This document shows positions 1 to 9,769 of a stretch of 64,000 nt of DNA, one piece after another. The DNA comes from Dromiciops gliroides. Taxonomy: Eukaryota; Chordata; Mammalia; Microbiotheria; Microbiotheriidae. The stretch covers positions 77,755,327 to 77,819,326 of the forward strand of contig NC_057861.1 in the NCBI RefSeq assembly GCF_019393635.1, read 5' to 3'. The first letter of the stretch is position 1. Each line of letters begins with the position of its first letter. The notes beneath the pieces are model-generated. The model worked only from the letters and a program-made list of their open reading frames with translations. It ran no database searches and was not told where the DNA came from. The position numbers were made by a program, and so were the translations under genes.

Positions 1-36
1 CGGTGCTTTATCCACCATGCCACCTAGCCACCCCTT
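1..36 (-). repeat. WSINE1-type SINE, cut by window edge
   Basis: The inverted head of the common marsupial SINE (GTGCTTTATCCACCATGCCACCTAG form) fills the first bases; the rest lies outside the window. Confidence 0.7.
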
Positions 37-44
37 TACCCCAC

Positions 45-185
45 TTTCTAGCTTATATGTTTAATGTGTTACATTGGACTGTAAACCCCTCCAGGGCAAG
101 GACAGTCTTTCTCCTTGTATTTACTTGTATTCCCAGCCCCTAGCACATAGTAAGTGCATAATAAATGCTTGTTGCCTGACAGTGA
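45..185 (+). repeat. L2 LINE 3' end
   Basis: The stretch reads like the 3' tail of an L2 element: 'gggcaaggacagtctttc', 'cccagcccctagcacatagtaag', then 'ataaatgcttgttg'. It is old and diverged. Confidence 0.6.
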
Positions 186-324
186 CAGTGGCTGGAGGCA
201 GCATGCTAAGAATCACAATTTTCAGATAAGTTTTGACACTGTCACTCTAAATGTAAATAAAATCTGTGTCCCAGCACCAATGAGTGGATTAGCTGGCAAA
301 ACTGAGTCATTAACCTCAATATTC

Positions 325-469
325 TTTTTTTTTGTCGGGGCAATGAGTGTTAAGTGACTTGCCCAGGGTCACGCAGCTAGTAAGTGTCAAGTGTCTGAAG
401 CCAGAATTGAACTCAGGTCCTCCTGAATCCAGGGCTGGTGCTTTATCCACTTCGCCACCTAGCTGCCCC
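325..469 (-). repeat. WSINE1-type SINE
   Basis: Full-length antisense copy starting with a T-run and ending in the inverted head AGCTGCCCC. It is flanked by the direct repeat AACCTCAATATTCTT. Confidence 0.9.
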
Positions 470-484
470 AACCTCAATATTCTT

Positions 485-690
485 ATTAGGATTGTTGTTG
501 TTTGTCCTTTTTCCTAGAGGACCACGACATTGGGGTGATGTCATGACTTGCACTGAATTAGATTTAAGTGAAGCAGGGCTGTATAAGCTTCACTCTCTCC
601 TCCAGAGCCATCTGGGTCCAGAGGCAAGATATGTATCAGGACGACTAGAGATGGCCCTGGCAGCTAAATGGAAGGAAAGCTAACAAGTAC
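485..690 (+). repeat. Old marsupial interspersed repeat, class unsure
   Basis: The segment has the wording of a dispersed marsupial repeat: 'gaggaccacgacattgggg', 'gatgtcatgacttgcactg', 'gatttaagtgaagcagggct', 'ctcctccagagccatctggg'. I recognise it as repetitive but cannot name the family with certainty. Confidence 0.45.
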
Positions 691-874
691 TGAACACTCG
701 GAAAGGAGCTGGTGGAGAAACATTTACCCCATGTCCAAAGGCAACAAGAGCTCATAGCATAATTGGTCATCATATTAGGGAGTAATAATGAAGAGTATTT
801 GCAAAAAGACAGCTTACTACAACTTATGGGCCAACCTGGTTGTTGAGGAAAGGTGGTGGGTCTACCTGCCTCAA

Positions 875-1190
875 ATCTCTGTCTATTCCCATCCATCTTC
901 CACTCCACTGCAGGTCCGATCATGTCACTCCCCTATCCCAATAAACTTTAGAGGCACTCAGCCATCTTCAGGACATAACAGAAAACCTGTTTGTTTTCAA
1001 AGACCTTCATAACGTGGCCCCTTCTTGTCTTTCCATCCTTATGCCTTAACTTCCCTCCATGTAGTCTATCATCCAGAGACACTGGCCTCCTTGGCCTGCC
1101 TCCCAAGTGCTTTCACTGGCTGCCCCCTATGTCTAGAATCCATCCTCTCCCTCCTGGCTTCCCTGGCTTTGCTTTAAGTCTCAGCTAAAA
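875..1190 (+). repeat. L2 LINE, upstream half
   Basis: L2-type 3' ORF remnant ('catgtcactcccct', 'gaccttcataacgtggcccc', 'ctccttggcctgcct'). It is interrupted at 1190 by a SINE and continues at 1356. Confidence 0.65.
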
Positions 1191-1355
1191 GGGGCAGCTA
1201 AGTGGCAAAGTGGATAGAGCACCGGCCCTGGATTCAGGAGGACCTGAGTTCAAATCTGGCCTCAGACACTTAACACTTACTAGCTGTGTGACCCTAGGCA
1301 AGTCACTTAACCCCAATTGCCTTACCAAAAAAAAAAAAAGAAAAAAAGAAAAAAA
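1191..1355 (+). repeat. WSINE1-type SINE inside L2
   Basis: Complete sense copy with a long A-rich tail. It splits an L2 and is flanked by the perfect direct repeat AAGTCTCAGCTAAA. Confidence 0.95.
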
Positions 1356-1585
1356 AAGTCTCAGCTAAAGCCATTCTTTCTCCAAGTAACCTTTTTCAGT
1401 CTTCTCTTAATCTCAGTGTCCCCAATTTATACTATACATATCTTGTTTATAGATAGTTTGAATGATGTTTTCCCTATTAGGCTCTGAGCTCCCAGAGAGC
1501 ACGGTCTCTATGTTTTTCTTTGTATCCCCAGGCTTAGCTCAGTGCCTAGCATACAGCAAGAACTTAATAAATGCTAGTCGACTAA
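1356..1585 (+). repeat. L2 LINE, downstream half with 3' end
   Basis: Continues the L2 after the SINE and ends with the typical tail 'cagtgcctagcatacag ... cttaataaatgc'. Confidence 0.7.
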
Positions 1586-2654
1586 GAGGAAGAAGGAATG
1601 AGAGACCAAAGACTTGTAGTTTGCATGGAAGTGTTATACTCTTATAGAATGTACACTTTCTTTGAGAAAAGACTTGGTATACATTGGACATGGCTAGCAC
1701 TATGAAGGATAAAATAGATTATATTTAAACAGACAGGTATAGACTTGTTATTCATGTGGGAGTTATTCTTGAGTCAACCATGTATGTACACTCAGATCAC
1801 TAACCTGTCAGAACGAAGATTGGGATTAGTAATAAACAAACAAATAAATATCCAAGACAAATAATAATGAGCAAAGAGATATAGTATACAACCCAAACAA
1901 ATCAATCCTGAGTAATACAAGTATGTAATTAATAATAAAAAATGAGAAATAGACAACAAAAATGATATAACACCAATCATAATGATTTCATCTAGAAGTT
2001 TAAACAATGTAAATTAATTGCCACAACAAGATCAAGAGCCTATAAAGTACCTTTGTCAGCACATATCTGACCTAACTTGCCAAATGGAGAGAGATGGCTA
2101 TCAAAGGTAGGTTAGAAAATAGACTTTGCTAAAAAAAATCTTACAAAGAAGAATGATGAGCAACTGTGATGAATATCCTTTCATAAAGCAGAAAGGATGC
2201 CTGGAGTTTAGACAAAACCAATTTAAAGAAAGCATGGCAAAATACCCAACTAAGCAAAGACACCTCAAGAGGATTCAAGCATGAAAATGGAAGGAATATG
2301 AAGAGAAAAAAATTGAAAAATGTAAAAATCATTATAATATATTCTTTTCTTCATCAAGGAGAGTGGAAACACCACACTTGGACCTACTATTATAGTCCCA
2401 GATATGCTTATTAGAAACTTGTAGAAATAAAACTAAAAAAATCAAAACAAAACCCAACCCCAACAAAGATAGGAAAAGCAGCCCTTTGGGTCCAAAAAGA
2501 TAGGAGAGATCAGTGTCAGAGACAACAAAATTCTGAGGACATCAAGTGACTGACATATACAAGGCACTGGATGGGAAAGATATCAAAAGTGTAGGAAAAA
2601 CTTTGGCCCTCATTAATAGTGAAAAAAAGCTGACAAGATAACCTAATTACTGAC
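1586..2654. other. Intronic DNA, no gene seen
   Basis: AT-rich DNA with no convincing exon, splice-flanked ORF or repeat I can name with confidence. Parts of 2100-2640 are probably decayed LINE sequence. On the minus strand this lies inside RECQL4 intron 3. Confidence 0.4.
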
Positions 2655-2800
2655 TTTTTTTTTGGTGAGGCAATTGGGGTTAAATGACTTGCCCACGGTC
2701 ATACAGCTAGTAAGTGCCAAGTGTCTGAGGCCGGATATGAACTCAGGTCCTCCTGAATCCAAGGCCAGTGCTTTATCCACTGTGCCACCTAGCTGCCCCC
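2655..2800 (-). repeat. WSINE1-type SINE
   Basis: Antisense full-length copy: T-run, 'ggtgaggcaattggggtt' and inverted head 'cacctagctgcccc'. Confidence 0.9.
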
Positions 2801-2847
2801 CTCTACATTTTTAAGTTAATTGTAAAATGTTAAGAATATATGTGATT

Positions 2848-2998
2848 GGGGGCAGCTAGGTGGTGCAGTGGATAAAGCACTGGCCCTGGATTCAGGAGGA
2901 CCTGAGTTCAAATCCGGCCTCAGACTCTTGACATTTACTAGCTGTGTGATTCTGGGCAAGTTACCTAACCCTCATTGCCCAGCCCCCCCCCAAAAAAA
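2848..2998 (+). repeat. WSINE1-type SINE
   Basis: Sense full-length copy starting GGGGGCAGCTAGGTGG. It lies about 50 bp from the preceding antisense copy, so the two form an inverted pair. Confidence 0.9.
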
Positions 2999-3049
2999 CT
3001 TAGGGAATAAGTTTCCATCATGACTATGGAAAAATATTTCATTCAGTAG

Positions 3050-3612
3050 ACCAAATGCCACCTTACAGGCTCTCTTTCAACAGAGTGTCTTTCATTCTGC
3101 CATCAAAATTATTCTTGAAGGATAAACATCAGGTGAGGCATAAAATAGGGATAATACTAAAGGCATTCACCATTGTGATGGAGAAAATTTTGTCCAGAAT
3201 ACAAGTTGAAGAGGGATTCCTTATTTATGGTGAGGTCCTTGAGATGTTCCTGTTACCTAACTGCATCAAAGCCCTGAAACATTGTAGAACCTCCTGAAAA
3301 GAGATCTGACCACTCACACAGGAAAGACCAAGTGGATGAAGGATGTCTACTGTTTAATTACAATATACATTGGAGGTCCATCCATATCTATATCTGTGGG
3401 AGAGAGTAGAAATGGACAAGAAGTTGAGCCCAGAGTTGAACAAGAGGAGAATGGTGAGTGTTGGATTGCATATAATACATTACAAAGCTGCTTTGATGAT
3501 CCCCAAGCTTCCCATAAAAGCAAAGGTCCACCTTTTTAATATCACCATTCTAGTTGTATTTCTATATGGCAGCAACATATGGAATACAACTGACCTTGCA
3601 GAATTAAAAGTG
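3050..3612 (+). repeat. RTE LINE fragment, RT to C-terminal part
   Basis: Decayed RTE-type (BovB-like) LINE ORF. One frame around 3150-3240 reads KAFTIVMEKILSRIQ, matching the segment after the RT palm of RTE elements. A later frame around 3400-3600 reads IKAKVHLFNITIL and FLYGSNIWNTTDLAEL, matching the conserved stretch of RTE ORFs before the C-terminus. Frameshifts separate the two, so it is not coding. It is cut at about 3612 by an inserted L1 and resumes at about 5640. Confidence 0.65.
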
Positions 3613-4079
3613 AAAGATAACACAGACAAAAAAAGAAAATTAAAAAGCAATATGCTTCTATTTGCATTCAGACTCCATCAGTTCTTTCTCTGGAGGTGGA
3701 TAGCATTTTTCATCATAGGTCTTTCAGAATTGTCTTGGATCTTTGTATTGCTGGGAATAGCTAAGTCATTCGCAGCTGATCATTGTACAATATTGCTATT
3801 AATATGTACAGTGTTCTTCTGGTTCTGTTCTGTTGCATCAGTTGATGTAAGTCTTTCCAGGTTTTTCTGAAAGCATACTGGTAGGACGATAATATTTCAT
3901 ATACCATGACTTCTTTAGACATTCCCCACTTTATGGGCAACCCCCAATTTCAAATTCTTTGCCATCAAAAAAAGAGCAGCTATAAATATTTTTGTACTTG
4001 TAGGTCCTCTCCCTTTAAAAAAAAAACTCTTTGGGATACAGACCTAGTGGTGGTATTTATAGGTAAATGGGTATGTGTG

Positions 4080-4229
4080 TTTTGTTTTGTTTTGCAGGGC
4101 AATGAGGGTTAAGTGACTTGCCCAAGGTCACACAGCTAGTAAGTGTCAAGTGTCTGAGGCCGGATTTGAACTCAGGTCCTCCTGAATCCAAGGCCAGTGC
4201 TTTAGCCACTGCACCACCTAGCTGACCCC
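4080..4229 (-). repeat. WSINE1-type SINE inside L1
   Basis: Antisense full-length copy ('gcagggcaatgagggttaag' to 'cacctagctgacccc') within the antisense L1. Confidence 0.9.
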
Positions 4230-4419
4230 ATATGTATGGTTTTATATTCCTTTGGACATAGTTCCAAATTGTTCTCCAGAATGGTTGGATCAGTTCCTAA
4301 CTCCACCAACAGTGCATTAGTGTCCCAGTTTTTCCACATTCCTTTCAACATTTGTCATTTTCCTTTTCTGTCATATTAGTTAATCTGATAGGCATGAGGT
4401 GGGACCTCAGAGTTGTTTT

Positions 4420-4567
4420 GTTTTGTTTTTGTTTTGTAGGGCAATGGGGGTTAAGTGACTTGCCCAGGGTCACACGGCTAGTGTCAAGTGTCTGAGGCTG
4501 GATTTGAACTCAGGTCCTCCGGAATCCAAAGCCGGTGCTTTATCCACTGCGCCACCTAGCTGCCCCC
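4420..4567 (-). repeat. WSINE1-type SINE inside L1
   Basis: Antisense copy flanked by the direct repeat CAGAGTTGTTTT of L1 sequence, which proves insertion into the L1. Confidence 0.95.
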
Positions 4568-4789
4568 GCAGAGTTGTTTTAATCTTCATTTCTCTAATCG
4601 ATAGTGTTTTAGAGCATTTTTTATATGAGTATGGATAGCTTTGATGTCTTCTTCTGAAAACTGTCTGTTCATATCCTTTGACCATTTATCAATAGGGAAA
4701 TTACTTTTATTCTTATAAATTTGACTCAGTTCTTTATTTGAGAGGTGAGGGCTTTATCAGAGATACTTGCTGCAAAATTTTTTTTCCCG

Positions 4790-4932
4790 GGGCAGCTAGG
4801 TGGTACAGTAGATAAAGCACCAGCCCTGGATTCAGGAGGACCAGAGTTCAAATCCGGCCTCAGACACTTGACGCTTATTTGCTGTGTGACCCTGGGCAAG
4901 TCACTTAACCCCAACTGCCCTTCCCCCTCTCA
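4790..4932 (+). repeat. WSINE1-type SINE inside L1
   Basis: Sense copy starting CGGGGCAGCTAGGTGG. It is the third SINE in the same L1 and the only one on the plus strand. Confidence 0.9.
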
Positions 4933-5445
4933 ATCGCCCCAGTCTTTTTGCTTTCCTTCCAATCTTGGCTGCATTGATTTTGTTTGTGCAAAAGCTTTTT
5001 AATTTAATGTAATCAAAATGATCTATTTTACATTGTGTAATGCTCTCTATCTCCTGTTTGGAAATCAGTTTCTCCATTATCCATAGATCTGGCAGGTAAA
5101 CTATTCCACAATCCTTTAATTTGCTTATGGCATCCCCCTTTATATCTAAATCTACATGTAGCCATTTTGACCTTATCTTGGTGTATGGTATGAGGTGTTG
5201 GCCGATACCTAATTTCTAATAAACTCCTTCCCAGTTTTCCTAGCAGGTTTTGTCAAATAGTGAGTTCTTATCCCAAAAGTCTGGCTCTTTGTGTTCACCA
5301 AACAAGATTATAATGGTCAGTTAGTACCATGTATTGTGTACCTAATCTATTCCACTGATCTCTGTTTTTTTAGCCAGTACCAGATTCTTTTGATGATTAC
5401 TACTTTGTAATACTTTGAGAGTTGGTACTGCTAAACCACCTCCCT

Positions 5446-5638
5446 TCACAACATTAGTAATATGGAAATATGTTTTGCATAACCACACTTGGATAACCTT
5501 TGTCAAATTGCTTGCCTTCTCTATGATGTGGGAGGGAAAGGGGGGATGAGAGAAAATCTGGAATTCAAAATTGTAAAAATAAAGGTTAAAAACTGTTTTT
5601 ACATGTAATTGGGAAAAAATTTTTAAAAAAATTTTTAA
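5446..5638 (+). repeat. L1 LINE 3' UTR, sense part of the twin-primed copy
   Basis: Sense L1 3' end ('aacattagtaatatggaaat', 'tcaaattgcttgccttct', 'acatgtaattgggaaaaa'). The flanks AAAAGTGAAAGATAACACAG (from about 3607) and AAAAGTGAGTTATCACAG (from about 5637) are a diverged direct repeat. Confidence 0.75.
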
Positions 5639-5639
5639 A

Positions 5640-5692
5640 AGTGAGTTATCACAGAGAGGATAATGGAAGTGCATAACATACCTCTCTGATAC
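5640..5692 (+). repeat. RTE LINE fragment, continuation
   Basis: Short continuation of the RTE ORF after the L1 (a frame reads LSQRIMEV, as expected directly after the ELKV end of the upstream piece). It supports one RTE copy split by the L1. Confidence 0.5.
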
Positions 5693-6290
5693 TGATCACC
5701 CTTTTCTCCTCGATATTCTTTTCTCTCTAGATTTTCATTTCTCTCTAGATTTTCATGACACCTCTATCTCCTACCTATCTGACTGCTCTTCTCAGTCTCA
5801 TAAATTTTCCTGAATTCAATTATCATCTCTATGAAGATACTTCTGAGATCTACTTGTAATTTCTCTCCTGACCTCCAGACTTATCTGCCCCGTTAGACTT
5901 CTCAAACTAGATGTCCCATGAACATCTTAAACTCAATGCATTTAAAAGAGAACTCATGATCTTTTTTCCTAAGGCCTTCCCTCTTCCTAACTTCCCTATT
6001 AATGTTGAAGATACCACCAGACTCCCAGTTACCCAGGTATACAACCTAAGTGTCATTCTGGACTCCTCACTCTCCCAGTTCCCCTCCTCCAATCTAATCT
6101 ACTGCTAAGTCTTATTGATTCTACCTTAATAACATCTCTTGTATCCTGCTCCTTCTCTTCTCTAACACTGCCATCCTCATTACCTCATGCCTGGATTACT
6201 GCAATAACCCAATAATGGGTCTCCCTGATTCTAGTCTCTCCTCAATCCAGGCCACCCTTCACTCAGCTGTCAAAGTGGTAATGTGTCAAG
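5693..6290 (+). repeat. L2-type LINE ORF fragment
   Basis: Sense L2/CR1-group LINE remnant ('gatgtcccatgaacatctta', 'cccagttacccaggtata', 'cctcatgcctggattactgc', 'cacttcactcagctgtcaaa' in altered form). Stops and frameshifts are present. Confidence 0.6.
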
Positions 6291-6934
6291 AGCGAGGGAC
6301 TTCAAGTAGACCAGCAAAATATTCCACTGAGATCCCTTGTGAGTAAAACCTCCAGCAAACTGGGTGGACACCCATGACAAACTTATGGGACATCATGAAG
6401 AAGAGTTGCACAGGATAGGCAAGGATGGACAGGTTGGAATCTTCACTTTTGGAGCAATCTTCCAAACTGAAATCATAGGTGCATTTGAGTATATAAAATA
6501 TATATTTTGTGTGCACACACTCATGGACTTTTTTGATATCATTACAATTCAAAAATTGATTATATAATTTAATGCTTATCTATACAAATAAGAATCACTA
6601 ACATAAAACACAACATCCATTAAAGTCTTTCTCTGATGAAGAGATACTCAGTACTCAAAGGCTGTGATAGCAGAGCATGCGCACTGACAGATCCTACTGA
6701 GCTGGAAGGGCTTCCAATATGACATAGGAATGGACTGTATACCTATCGTTAAAGAAGCTGCCCATTTATGCACATCACCAGGTTGTTTGCAATGACAAAT
6801 ATTTTGGCAAGGCCCCTCACAAAGATCAGCACCCAGGTTACAGAGGGGTTTTAATCTGTGTGTGAAATACTCACATTCACAAAGTTATGGAACCCTGAAG
6901 TATTCAAGTATAAATCACAGATGACTCAAGTATT
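6291..6934. other. Decayed repeat and unassigned DNA
   Basis: 6300-6500 may be the 3' end of an RTE LINE (a frame reads HDKLMGHHEEELHRIG), but this is weak. No gene is seen in 6560-6930. Confidence 0.35.
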
Positions 6935-7215
6935 TGGGAACAGCTAGGTAGCATAGTAAATAGAGTGCTAGGCCTGGAGTCAGGAAGACTTGAGTTTAAA
7001 CCTGCCCTTAAAAACTTTCTAGATGTTTAAAACTTGGTAGGTCACTCAACCCAGGTTTGTTTCAGTTTCCTCATCTGTAACACAAGGACAATAAAAGTCC
7101 CTTCCTCCCAGGCTTGTTGTGAGGATCAAATGAAATAATAATTGTGAAGCACTTAGCACAGTGGCACATAGTAAAGTGCTAAGTATTAGCTATTATTATT
7201 ATTATTATTGTTGTT
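6935..7215 (+). repeat. Long MIR-like marsupial SINE
   Basis: Older, longer relative of the common SINE. It has the head 'gaacagctaggtagcatagt' and a MIR-like 3' half ('cagtttcctcatctgtaac', 'cttgttgtgaggatcaaat', 'cacttagcacagtggcaca'), ending in an ATT microsatellite. Confidence 0.75.
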
Positions 7216-7319
7216 GCTAGATTACTTCATAATGAACCAAACTATAATTTAATTTCATTAATTTTTTAAAAAAGGAATAAGTTTGAAGAAAATTTTCATG
7301 TTGAGTATGTTGGATAAAA

Positions 7320-7735
7320 GCCCAAGACCCAGTGTTTATGGGGAATAATTCCAATTTACGAGAGAAATACAGTTTCCAGAGGCCAAAGGACATGAACAGT
7401 TTTTACAAAGGAGGGCACAATTACAATAAATAACCACTTGACACAACCTTCAGTTTCCCTAATAATTAAAGAAAGGCTAATAAAAATTCTGGAGCACCAT
7501 ATCACATCCAGCCATTTGGCAAAAATGGGCTCTAGAAAAACAGGTGTGCTCAAAAAATGCTGATAGTCTTGTAACCTAGTGCAGTCTCTTTGGAAAGCAA
7601 ACTGGTAGTGTACCCTAAGAGGCTGTGAACATATTTCCTTTGTTATAGTAATCTCATTGTTGAGAACAGACCCTAAGGAAGTCAAAAGAGAAAGAAAGAA
7701 CTATTTGAACAAAGTGTGGATTCTTTTAGCTGTGC
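7320..7735 (+). repeat. Old L1 LINE 3' fragment
   Basis: Sense, diverged L1 ORF2 3' region ('gccaaaggacatgaacag', 'atcacatccagccatttgg', 'atttcctttgttatagtaat'). The provirus LTR starts shortly after it. Confidence 0.5.
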
Positions 7736-7779
7736 CCTGTGGTAAAATATGTAAGTTTTTAACAGTCGGTTAGGATAAC

Positions 7780-8198
7780 TGAAAGATGCCAGTTTTTCAA
7801 GGACCACCCTTTTGGGGAGGAGATGAACAGTCCGCCTGCTGCGCATGTCAGACTGCCTGCCGGGCTCTTGACTTCCGGGGTGGAGAGAACGGGAGTAGGC
7901 CTTTTTGCCTGCTTGGCGGGACTCCTGACAGGCGGCACAGACGGTCTCCCTCTCTCCAAAGGTGGCCTTTTCGGTTTGGTGAGTTTTTATAAGGAATATA
8001 GACTAAGCCTAGACTTAAGACGATTTGTATTGTATTTCTATTTTCCTATCCTTCTAATCAACATCACCTTGTGACTATCATACAATAAAGGCTTTATCTA
8101 GAAAACCAGAAGCTTCTTCCATTTACTAGTCTGGGAGATAAATTAGGGAAAAGTTAAGTAGGGGAGATTTATGATCTAATATCCAATTTTAAATCTCA
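7780..8198 (+). mobile_element. 5' LTR of a class I endogenous retrovirus
   Basis: The likely LTR starts with TGAAAGATG and ends with CTCA, just ahead of the primer-binding site. It holds a GC-richer U3 (7780-7980), a TATA-like box (TTTTATAAG, about 7985-7993) and a polyadenylation signal AATAAA at 8084-8089. No 3' LTR is present in the window, so both borders are inferred from signals and not from comparing two LTRs. The left border is the weaker one. Confidence 0.65.
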
Positions 8199-8203
8199 TA
8201 GTT

Positions 8204-8221
8204 TGGCAACCACGAAGGGAC
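8204..8221 (+). promoter_or_regulatory. Retroviral primer-binding site, tRNA-Arg
   Basis: TGGCAACCACGAAGGGAC lies five bases after the inferred LTR end. It matches the complement of the 3' end of vertebrate tRNA-Arg(UCG) at 17 of 18 positions; the one mismatch (A for G) is a CpG-decay type change. The tRNA sequence is from my knowledge. Confidence 0.75.
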
Positions 8222-8392
8222 CTTAAGGACCCTCCCACCCTCCCTAGTTTGGCCATAAGCCGGCTAATTCGGTGGATTTTCCAAATACACCCCCCCCCCC
8301 CACGGACTTTGCCTCATTTGCCTAATCTCCCTTGCTTTAAGCCTCTAAAAGTCTTGCTTTAAACGGAAAAGCCAGCCCAGTTTAAGGGCAAG
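8222..8392 (+). other. Proviral leader
   Basis: Untranslated leader between the primer-binding site and gag, with a C-run at 8289-8301. A packaging signal would be expected here but none can be pointed out. Confidence 0.6.
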
Positions 8393-9769
8393 ATGCTCGA
8401 ATATTCTACTATCCCTTTGATTTTTCTCATCGGAATGTATTGGGACAGCATAACATCCCGACTTAGAGGAATAGTTTACTCAATGGTCCTTCATAACATT
8501 ATTGGTTTTTTCCTCATTCAGGCAACAAAAAGTTTTTTGTATAATAGTATAAGTGAGAATCTTTGGGAAAATACGTTTAATATAAGTAGAAATTTTATGC
8601 CTGCAATTGAAATACCTTTTAATACCACATCCATAGTTCATACGACTAAGGATTTTATTTTTTTTGTTATTATCATTGTTATAATATGGGGGAAATTCTC
8701 ACATATGGAGAGAGTCCTCAAAATGAAATTCTCACATATGGAGAGAGACCTCAAAATGAAATTCTCACATATGGAGAGAGACCTCAAAATGGCTGTTTCT
8801 ACTAGAGATGATCCAAGTTTAGAATCAGATCAGCAGAAACTACTCCCTCTGCAGGAAGCTATAGAACATAGTAAAAAGGGAGTGCCAATTCAAGTCAGAA
8901 AATATAGCCCCTTTAGACCAAGTGACTTGAGCGCATGGAAATCAATCATCCCTAGTTTTGAGAAAAATCCAAACACTGTAATTTCACAGTTAAGGACTAT
9001 ATTTAATGCATATCAACCCAGTTGGGCTGATGTTACTTGCCTTTTGGAAACTTTACTGTCCCCAACTGAGATTACAGATATTATCTCAGCAGGAAATGCC
9101 CTTGTTGCGAAAGGCAAGGCCGATGTGGAATGGCCTCTAAAGGATCCAGAGTGGAATTATAATAATGATAGGGATTTCCAAAGATTAAAAGATGCTAGAG
9201 AAACACTTCTGAAGGGAATGGAATATTGCTCTAGAAAACCGGAAAACTGGCAGAAATTTTTAAGCCTACCTCAGGAGGCTAATGAAAGACCAAACAGATT
9301 TTATGATAGACTTTGTGAGGCCGCTAGACAGTACACCAGATTGGATCCAGTAGATTTAAGAGATTCCTATATCGTTCTCAACACATTTGTTTATAATTCA
9401 CTGCCAGAAATACGCAGATACTTTCTGAAACAATGTCCAGACTGGAGAAATCTCACAGTAGATAGAATTAAGGAACTTGCAAATTATGTCTTTGACTCAC
9501 GTGAGGAAGATCCAGATCACCCTAAACAGAGCATTCTGGCACCAGCGATTCCTAGTCAGCCATGTGAACACCGGAGCAAGGACACTAAGGTGTGTTGTTA
9601 CTGTCGTAAGGAGGGGCATGAATTGAGAGAATGTAGGACTTGGAGAAGAAATTCTAATTCTAATTACAGGCGAAATCAAAATAGAAATAGATCTTTTCGG
9701 AGGAATACAGAAAGGCAGTACCAGAATAATGGTAACCAAGGTCCCCCTCAGAAGAGGACACAGGAATGA
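8393..9769 (+). CDS. gag: Endogenous retrovirus Gag, uninterrupted 458-codon ORF
   Basis: Retroviral structural protein. Residues 174-375 are a gammaretrovirus-like capsid (p30) domain: PFRPSDLSAWK at 173-183, QPSWADV at 208-214, and a major-homology-like stretch with RFYDRLCEAARQYTRLDP at 302-319. A single zinc knuckle CYCRKEGHELREC (CX2CX4HX4C) at 402-414 is followed by an Arg/Asn-rich nucleocapsid tail. The first 100 residues are not a normal matrix. They are hydrophobic, carry sequons at N63 and N77 and have a strong membrane segment at about 87-99. Residues 101-133 are three copies of an 11-residue unit (KFSHMERDLKM). No Gly-2 myristoylation site, PPPY or PTAP late motif is seen. The ORF has no stop or frameshift although the provirus is cut off downstream. 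It lies antisense to RECQL4 in its intron 3. Class is secure; the role of the leader is unknown. Confidence 0.85.
   Translation: MLEYSTIPLIFLIGMYWDSITSRLRGIVYSMVLHNIIGFFLIQATKSFLYNSISENLWENTFNISRNFMPAIEIPFNTTSIVHTTKDFIFFVIIIVIIWGKFSHMERVLKMKFSHMERDLKMKFSHMERDLKMAVSTRDDPSLESDQQKLLPLQEAIEHSKKGVPIQVRKYSPFRPSDLSAWKSIIPSFEKNPNTVISQLRTIFNAYQPSWADVTCLLETLLSPTEITDIISAGNALVAKGKADVEWPLKDPEWNYNNDRDFQRLKDARETLLKGMEYCSRKPENWQKFLSLPQEANERPNRFYDRLCEAARQYTRLDPVDLRDSYIVLNTFVYNSLPEIRRYFLKQCPDWRNLTVDRIKELANYVFDSREEDPDHPKQSILAPAIPSQPCEHRSKDTKVCCYCRKEGHELRECRTWRRNSNSNYRRNQNRNRSFRRNTERQYQNNGNQGPPQKRTQE

Larger units (their letters stand above)
3613..5445 (-). repeat. L1 LINE, inverted 5' part of a twin-primed copy
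   Basis: Antisense L1 ORF2 C-terminal region and 3' UTR ('cagctataaatatttttgta', 'atagttccaaattgttctcc', 'tcccagttttcctagcag'). Three SINEs interrupt it. At 5445 the orientation flips to sense L1 3' UTR, so together the two parts form one L1 with a 5' inversion. Confidence 0.75.

Noticed and set aside
1191-1260. tRNA-like heads of the SINEs as tRNA genes
   Set aside because: No complete cloverleaf can be formed and the sequence runs into the SINE core and an A-tail.
3370-3870. 166-codon ORF on the plus strand
   Set aside because: It starts in the RTE LINE and runs into the antisense L1; it is a chance fusion of two repeats across the insertion border.
4745-5002. Many 60-110-codon ORFs across the window that share the text SDLPRVTQLVSVKCLRPDLNSG or LDSGGPEFKSGLRHLTLTSC
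   Set aside because: They are translations of the SINE in its two orientations, not members of a protein family. They have no start context or splice sites and follow the SINE borders exactly.
8693-8791. Tandem 33-bp repeats as a CRISPR-like array
   Set aside because: Only three directly abutting units without spacers, in frame inside a retroviral ORF in a mammalian genome.
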